A model generated the notes under the pieces. The model did not search any database. It was not told the origin of the DNA and was given only the letters and a program-made list of their open reading frames with translations. Shown here in pieces: positions 56,603 through 64,000 of a stretch of 64,000 bases of DNA. Each line of letters opens with the position of its first letter. Positions within the stretch are counted from its first letter, which is position 1. A program made the position numbers and the translations under genes. Origin of the DNA: Pisaster brevispinus (taxonomy: Eukaryota > Echinodermata > Asteroidea > Forcipulatida > Asteriidae); NCBI GenBank assembly GCA_023634235.1, contig JAMKCF010000018.1, positions 7,514,768 through 7,578,767 on the forward strand. The letters run 5' to 3'.

Positions 56603-58461
56603 CCCGACGTAAATAAATAAAATAATACGAGTTTCAAAAATATTGAAATTCGTGTTAGGCCTATTCGTTTAATATTATTATGAAAGTCCCCTTATTATAA
56701 AGTGCGTACCAGAGCCAATTTCCGTGTCAAATGCTAGTGTCAAAGCAAAGGCGGTACCAAGGTATTTGTATGGGGGCGAGTAAGCGTAGTCTTAACACTT
56801 ACGGCGTGGGGTCCAGGAGCCTGCCTAAGGGCCCCTGGTGGGGTCTAGAGGCGAAGCTCTTGGCGGGGGTTGAGGGGCGGATCCCCTTGAAGTTGGTTTT
56901 AACATGTCTGAATGGCCTAGAAAAGCTTTCCTTGCTGTATTTACATAATTAAATTATTCAAGTTTTGATATCATGATCTACCTTTTAAAAAAAACTCTTG
57001 AAACTAAAAAAAATTACTGAACCATGTAGTCTACGCTTAGTACTTGATATACCGGCAGTTATGCATAATCGTCAGTGAGAGTACGTATAGCTAGAGGTGC
57101 GGGGTAATTTATATGGCCTGCTGTCCTTAGTACAGTGCTACAACCGGCAAGGATCCATGGGGGGGGGGGTTAAGCGGGAGGGGGCACACTTCAATTTAAC
57201 TGCATGCAGTGACACCGATATTATAGATCACTGTATGACTGGGGAGGGTGGTGGTTCCATCGTGTTCGTGCTTCACACCACTTTTCTGTGTGTGTGTGTG
57301 TGTGGCATTTCTACGAGAAGAACGAGCGAGCGAAGCGCAAAGTCTTACGGCGAGGGGTCCTGGGCCCACTTTAGGGCCCCTGGAAAAAAATACATTCGGT
57401 GCTCTCTGGGACACTTCAGAGGCGTTTCACACATTGTTTTTACATAGTTTAACTTTGCCTTTAACAATTGATTTCTTTAATTCCTAGGGAGAAATGGGTC
57501 GGTTATTGATATAAACAGCATTCTAGCCAGAATGTAATTGCTAGAACGACGAGCAAATGCAAAGCTTTGTGGCTCGGGGTCCGGGGTCCGGGGCCCGCGG
57601 TAGGGCCCAAGGAACAATTTTGAACACAGATACTTTCTGCATGGTGCAATCTGAAACTGTTAACAGGAAATTAACACATCATTTAAATGTGCTTTATTTG
57701 CATCTTAGCAATTATTGTTTTGCTATATATTTTTTAGGGGGGGGATAGGTTGGCTTAAGGGGGACACATGCTCCGTTTATGAGAAACACCATACTAGCTA
57801 GGATGTAATTACAATGTATAGCGTACATAAGGCATTTTACTTTACGAGAAGAATGAGAAAACGCAAAGCCTTTACGGCGTAGGGTCCATGGCCCCCTTTT
57901 GAGCCCTGGAGAAAAGAAACATTACAATAAGGTGCTCTCTAGAATATTTCAGAGGCGTTTTACTTACTACTTTTTGCCCAGTTTATTGAGAATTTGCTTC
58001 TTTGCCATTTATTTATTCGCTTTTTCCTGCCGAAAGTAAGGGGGAGTGTGTGCCCGATGGACCCTTCCTTCAACTCACCTTTGTTTATTAAAACAAATAC
58101 CTAATGCAGGAGTGTATGGTTAATCGCCCTCAGTCAACTCAGACTGAGACGTTGTGCATTTTTCATTTTTATTCCATGTTTTAAGAACGCCGGTCAAAGT
58201 GACATGATAGTTAAAACGGTACAGTCAGTAGTAAAATTGCCCACACAAGCCGAGATCTCACATTTTGTCGTCGACATGACATCGTTCACGGCATCACTTT
58301 TGACGTTGAGCCCATCTAAAAAATGGTCTCTTTATCAAACTGGCCCGCAGTTTTTAGGTACGCACGTGAAAATTGGTATACAAAATAATTTATCAAAGTG
58401 TCCAAAGGGTTAGTATAATCTACGGAAGTGTAAAAAGGACATGGTAAAAAAAAAGCTATTC

Positions 58462-58634
58462 AGCCCGGGCGGATTACTATTTCGCCAGGGCAAAATAGTA
58501 ATCCGCCCGGGCAAATAGTAATCCGCCCGGGCGAAATAGTAATCCGCCCGGGCGAAACAGTAATCTACCCGGGCAAAATAGTAATCCGCCCGGGTGAATT
58601 AGATATCCGCCGGGGGAAATTAGTATTCCGAATA
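58462..58634. repeat. CGCCCGGGCG minisatellite, copy 3
   Basis: About eight units; unit composition differs from copies 1 and 2 (GAAACAGTAATCTACCCGG). Confidence 0.87.
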
Positions 58635-59475
58635 GCTTCTCTCTTTTTTCCCCGTGTCTTTTATACACTTCACGCAATAATCTGATGGTCAACAGTTTCC
58701 ATTTTCAGGGGTGAAAATATCTATTGAATACCTTCGGCCTGTTGTGAAACAGGCTTCGAGGTATATTCATATCAAATGCGCAGTTGTACAGCAAATATTA
58801 ATTGTTATTGCGTAATGTTGCTTTAACTCAGTGTCCCTCCCGCTTCCGCTCCCCCCCCCTCTTTTGGGGGTCAAATTTACCCAGGGGCACGTGCCCACGC
58901 GGCTCCCCTGCCCTGGATCTGCTTATGTTTGTTAATAACAACAGGCCAGTCTGGTATAATCATTGATACTCAGTCAACGCTTGAACTCTTTACCGTCCAC
59001 GTGGGGATTGAAAATCGACATGTGACAAAGGGCCGATCCTCCTGCAACCGGGGTCGCAATAACGATTTGATAAACCTATTATAACCCTATATTAGGCAAA
59101 ACTTACAGACCATCCTATTTAGAATGTGACGTCATCAAAGGTTTTGGATTTTGACAAAAATTGCACTTTTGAAGGGCATTCAAGACAATGTCATTTTAAA
59201 CTGAGTTGGAGACTTGAAACTCTATCTATTGGAAGTCGAGTGGATCCCCAACCTCATAAATTGTGGGGTTTTTTTAACCCCTCTTTAGTGAACAATACGC
59301 GTCCGATGTAATGAAAGGTCCAGGGCCCTATTGTTTGGAGCTGGTTAGGCAGAAAAATACTTTATCATTTTCTGCTGCACAAAAGTAAGCAGGATACCAT
59401 TATATTTTGGCTGGGAACCTTATTCTGGTTAGCAAAATGTTGTTGTGCTTAACATTATAGTTATGATTCTTTAAG

Positions 59476-59956
59476 CAGCTCTATGAAATTGGGCCCAGAA
59501 CGAACACTCATGGTCTGATCTTTCTGTTGTTTATTTACCTTTTTCTAGTGAAAAAAGGCAGCAGAAACAAGATGCATGGCGAGTCCTAAAATGAGCTGGC
59601 AGTCGATCTATTCCATTGTGGCTTCGCGTTGTTAGCTTTACCTTGACGGCTGATGTAACTCTGAGAATCAATCGCGTTGGATCCTCATGAATGTGTTTAT
59701 TATTTAAATGCTTGAAAAGCATATTCGTGAAGGTCTAATTAAAACGCAAGTGGTTCTCAGAGTTAGAGAAGCCGTCAAGGTAAAAGTAAACAGCGCGAAA
59801 CTAGAGTTGAATAGATCGACTGCCAGCTCATAATATTGTGAAGGACTCGCCATGCAACTTGTATCTGCTGCATGTTCTTTGACAAGAAAAAGGTAAATAA
59901 ACAACCACAAAGATAAGACCGTGAGCGTTCGTTCTTGACCCAATTTCATAGAGCTG
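59476..59956. repeat. Fold-back palindrome, copy 4
   Basis: Same arms as 47161-47642 and 55204-55684. Confidence 0.82.
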
Positions 59957-60240
59957 CCTATAAGTAAAAATAAAGATATATGATTTTTCTAACTAGTGTA
60001 ATAAATGGTGGACTGCAAATATACAAAACAAAAAAATAAAAGGCGAACAAACTAATAATTTAAAAGAAGCAATTACTATTCTTTGTACAGTATCTTTCAA
60101 TAAAGTTTTTCTAATAGAATCATCACGCAGGATTACAAATGTCTTTGAAATACAATTAATGTTTGATTTTGTAAGCATGTCAGTTCATTTTTAGTATTAC
60201 CTTGTGATAATACTGACCGTATTTTGTGTTTTTAAACCCG

Positions 60241-60876
60241 TCGCCGACGCCACGAACTGACACACTGTGTACAAAACCATTTTTTCAGTTTTGTGCATGT
60301 TTAGACCATGTTAACCGAGTCCTACAATTTCATGAAATTTCAACGCTTCAGGAGCACTTGACTTTTTTTTAATTACGATGATGATGCTAAAGCAACTTTG
60401 CACCAGAACTGGAAATTTTCGCCACCACGAACTGACACAGAGGTTCAATTTACCATTGCAACACACGGCGCGCACAAACCTCAAAAGTGGAAAAAACGTT
60501 TCCACGAACTGACACAAACCCTTGGTGTGTAGCGCGCGCTGACCTACATTTTCACGAACTGACACAAACGCATTGTAATACATTGGATGGTGTCAGTTCG
60601 TGGCGATGGAAAATGCCTGGTTGCGTAAATTTTCGTCGCCACGAACTGACACAAACCTTTCTTACTTAATCGCTTATTAATTTAGGACAAAAAGCAACAA
60701 AAAGCACCGTTTATATGAAGTTCAAAGCATCAAGTTCCCACTGTAGGAAAACTAGTTGAAAATACCTCGGTTTTTTGCAGGAAAACTTCATTTTAAAAAA
60801 CGTTCAACTTCAAACGCTGTTTTCTCAGATTGCTTTACTGGTATCTACGTGTGTCAGTTCGTGGTGTCGGTGACGA
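60241..60876 (+). mobile_element. Motif-repeating DNA transposon family 3, second copy
   Basis: Near-identical to 55968-56602, at the same place in the unit and with the same CCCG flanks: copied by unit duplication, not by an independent insertion. Confidence 0.82.
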
Positions 60877-62504
60877 CCCGACGTAAATAAATAAAATAAT
60901 ACGAGTTTCAAAAATATTGAAATTCGTGTTAGGCCTATTCGTTTAATATTATTATGAAAGTCCCCTTATTATAAAGTGCGTACCAGAGCCAATTTCCGTG
61001 TCAAATGCTAGTGTCAAAGCAAAGGCGGTACCAAGGTATTTGTATGGGGGCGAGTAAGCGTAGTCTTAACACTTACGGCGTGGGGTCCAGGAGCCTGCCT
61101 AAGGGCCCCTGGTGGGGTCTAGAGGCGAAGCTCTTGGCGGGGGTTGAGGGGCGGATCCCCTTGAAGTTGGTTTTAACATGTCTGAATGGCCTAGAAAAGC
61201 TTTCCTTGCTGTATTTACATAATTAAATTATTCAAGTTTTGATATCATGATCCATGTGGGGGAGGGTTAAGCGGGAGGGGGGCACACCTCATTTTAACTT
61301 CATGCAGTGACACCGATATTATAGATCACTGTATGACTGGGGAGGGTGGTGGTTCCATTGTGACCGTGCTTCACACCCCTTTACTGTGTATGTGTGGCAT
61401 TTCTACGAGAAGACCGAGCGAGAGAAGCGCAAAGTCTTACGGCGAGGGGTCCTGGGCCCACTTTAGGGCCCCTGGAAAAAAAATACATTCGGTGCTCTCT
61501 GGGACACTTCAGAGGCGTTTCACACATTGTTTTTACACAGTTAAACTTTGCCTTTAACAATTGATTTCTTAAATTCCTAGGGGGAAATGGGTCGGCTATT
61601 AATATAAACAGCATTCTAGCCAGGTTGTAATTGCTAGAACGACGAGCAAATGCAAAGCCTTGTGGCTCGGGGTACGGGGCCCGCGGTAGGGCCCAAGGAA
61701 CAATTTTGAACACAGATACTTTCTGGTGCAATCTGAAACTGTTCACGGGAAATTAACACATCATTTAAATGTGCTTTATTTGCCTCTTAGCAATTATTGC
61801 TTTGCTATATATTTTTTAGGGGGGGGATTGGTTGGCTTAAGCATACTAGCTAGGATGTAATTACAATGTATAGCGTACATAAGGCATTTTACTTTACGAG
61901 AAGAATGATAAAACGCAAAGCCTTTACGGGGTAGGGTCCATGGCCCCCTTTTGGGCCCTGGTGAAAAGAAACATTACAATCAGATGCTCTCTAGAATATT
62001 TCAGAGGCGTTTTACTTACTACTTTTTGCCCAGTTTATTGAGAATTTGCTTCTTTGCTATTTATTTATTCGCTTTTTTCCTGCCGAAAATAAGGGCGTGC
62101 GTGCCCGATGGACCCTTCCTTCAACTCACCTTTGTTACAAATACGTAATGCAGGAGTGTATGGTTAATCGCCCTCAGTCAACTCAGACTGAGACGTTGTG
62201 CATTTTTCATTTTTATTCCATGTTTTAAGAACACCGGTCAAAGTGGCATGATGGTTAAAACGGTACAGTCAATAGTAAAATTTCCCACACAAGCCGAGAT
62301 CTCACGTTTGTTGTCGATATGACATCATTCAAGGCATCACTTTTGACGTTGAGCCCATCTAAAAAATAGTCTCTTTATCAAACTGGCCCGCAGTTTTTAG
62401 GTACGCACGTGAAATTATGTATACAAAATAATGTATCAAAGTGTCCAAAGGGTAAGTGTTATCTACGGAAGTGTAAAAAGGACATGGTAAAAAAAAAAGC
62501 CATT

Positions 62505-62673
62505 CAGCCCGGGCGGATTACTATTTCGCCAGGGCTAAATAGTAATCCGCCCGGGCGAAATAGTAATCCGCCCGGGCGAAATAGAAACCCGCCCGGGCGA
62601 AATAGTAATCTGCCCGGGCGAAATAGTAGTCCGCCTGGGTGAATTAGAAATCCGCCGGGGGAAATCAGTAATC
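62505..62673. repeat. CGCCCGGGCG minisatellite, copy 4
   Basis: About eight units with variants GAAACCCGCCCGG and AATCTGCCCGG. Confidence 0.87.
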
Positions 62674-62932
62674 CGAATAGCTTCTCTCTTTTTTCCCCGT
62701 GTCCTTTATACACTTCACGCGATAATCTGATGGTCAACAGTTTCCATTTTCAGGGGTGAAAATATCTATTGAATACCTTCGGCCTGTTGTGAAACATGCT
62801 TCGAGGTATATATATATCAAATGCGCAGTTGTACAGCAAATATTAATTTTTATTGCGTAATATTGCTTTAACTCAGTGTCCGTCCCGCTTCCGCTCCCCA
62901 CCCCCCCCCTCTTTTGGGGTCAAATTTACAGC

Positions 62933-63870
62933 TTTCTAGCTGTGATGTAATTACAATGTATAGCATAATAAGGCATTTTACTTTACGAGAAGAGTAAGCG
63001 AAGGCAAAGCCTTTACGGCGTGGGGTCTGAGCCCGCTTGATGGCCCTGATGAAAAGAAACATTACAATTAGATGCTCTCTGGTGCAATCTAGAATACTTC
63101 AGAGGCGTTTTACTCACTACCTTTTTGCCCAGTTTATTGAGAATTGGCTTCTGTGCCATTTATTTATTCGCTTTTTTCCTGCCGAAAATAAGGGGGGTGC
63201 GTGCCCGATGGATCCTTTCCTTCAACCCACCTTTGTTTATTAAAACAAATACCTAATGCAGGAGTGAATGGTTAATCGCCCTCTGCCAGCTATAGACTGA
63301 GACGTTGTGCATTTTTCATTTTTATTCCATGATAGTTAAAACGGTACAGTCAATAGTAAAATTGCCCACACAAGCCGAGATCTCACATTTATCGTCGACA
63401 TGACATCGTTCATGGCATCACTTTTTTTTTTTAGGTATATTCATATCAAATGCGCAGTTGTACAGCAAATATTAATTTTTATTGTGTAATGTTGCTTTAA
63501 CTGTCCCTCCCGCTTCCGCTCCCCCCTCCCACTCCCCCCCCCCCTCTTTTTGTGGGCCAAATTACCCAGAGGCACGTGCCCCCGCGGCTCCGCTGGATCT
63601 GCTTGGGTTTGTTAATAACAACAGGCCAGTCTGGTATAATCATTGATACTCAACACTTTAACTCTTTACCGTCCACGTGGGGATTGAAAATCGACATGTG
63701 ACAAAGGGCCGATCCTCTTGCAACCGGGGTCGCTATACCGATTTGATAAACAAATACCCTATGTTTAAATATTAGGCTATGCAGGTAACATAATTCCCTT
63801 AATTACTTCCCCCTTCTCCCTTCTTTAGTCCCTCTTCTATTTTTTTTTTCTATATTGCTTCACATAAGCG
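62933..63870. repeat. Macro-tandem array, variant segment homologous to 47862-48960
   Basis: From CTTTCTAGCTGTGATGTAAT to the T-rich tract at 63840 it follows 47870-48970 in order, with a deletion at about 63421 removing the stretch corresponding to 48352-48558. The rest (63870-64000) shows no recognised feature. Confidence 0.72.
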
Positions 63871-64000
63871 AATATTATTATAATCAACCTACATACCTTT
63901 TATTTCAAAATGGTTAATCGCGAAAACAACAGAAGAAAGTCAGTGTCACAAAACCAAAGAAAGGTAAAACAATTTTCACGCCACTGCTCTGTTTTATCTC

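Larger units (their letters stand above)
55846..60115. repeat. Macro-tandem array, unit 3 (~4.27 kb)
   Basis: From TCATCACGCAGGATT (55848) to the next occurrence (60119): period about 4.27 kb. Contains a family 3 transposon (55968-56602), four GC-rich sub-repeats (56739, 57318, 57545, 57841), minisatellite 58462 and fold-back 59476. Noncoding. Confidence 0.85.
60116..62932. repeat. Macro-tandem array, unit 4 (truncated)
   Basis: Repeats unit 3 with small deletions (for example about 190 bp near 61250). Contains the second family 3 transposon (60241-60876) and minisatellite 62505. Breaks off at 62932 (TCAAATTTACA|GCTTTCTAGCTG). Confidence 0.82.

Overview
The window is eukaryotic, AT-rich animal DNA: small exons with GT..AG introns, LINE and Penelope-type retroelement remains, and many short inverted-repeat transposons. 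F-type lectin (fucolectin/FTP) exons and miniature elements of a type common in echinoderm genomes point to a marine deuterostome, most likely an echinoderm. This placement is inference; no rRNA or mitochondrial marker is present.

Host genes (about 1-33,130, all + strand). The recognisable host genes are tandem paralogues of a secreted lectin. Gene A (127-3781) has lost its 5' exons off the left edge. Gene B (18176-27443) is complete: 11 exons, 492 codons, every intron in phase 1. It encodes a signal peptide, two F-type lectin domains, a Thr/Ser/Glu-rich stalk of three repeated mini-exons and a C-terminal six-cysteine PAN/apple domain. Gene C is seen only as a signal-peptide exon (33015-33129). 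The products are probably secreted carbohydrate-binding proteins, plausibly of innate immunity.

Between and inside these genes lie short DNA transposons (at least a dozen families), a 23-bp minisatellite (5.6-6.15 kb), a 5'-truncated LINE on the - strand (12.3-14.2 kb) and a (TCG)n tract of about 74 copies (18.9-19.1 kb). Three elements (3889-5237, 9471-10211, 55968-56602 with a duplicate at 60241-60876) share one architecture: the terminal motif recurs several times inside, its sequence differs between families, and an AACTTCAAACGC-like block precedes the 3' end.

From 37.59 to 41.09 kb there is a large element with long inverted arrays built on AAGATGGCGTCCAAAATGG; a decayed Penelope-like reverse transcriptase sits in its loop. 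A better preserved Penelope-like copy lies at 50.33-52.55 kb. Both copies carry a hammerhead ribozyme fold downstream of the RT, with stem differences that preserve pairing.

From 42.5 kb to the right edge the DNA is a macro-tandem array of a noncoding unit of about 4.27 kb. Each unit holds GC-rich sub-repeats, a CGCCCGGGCG minisatellite and a 0.48-kb fold-back palindrome. The second Penelope-like copy interrupts the array, and one short transposon inserted in a unit before that unit was duplicated.
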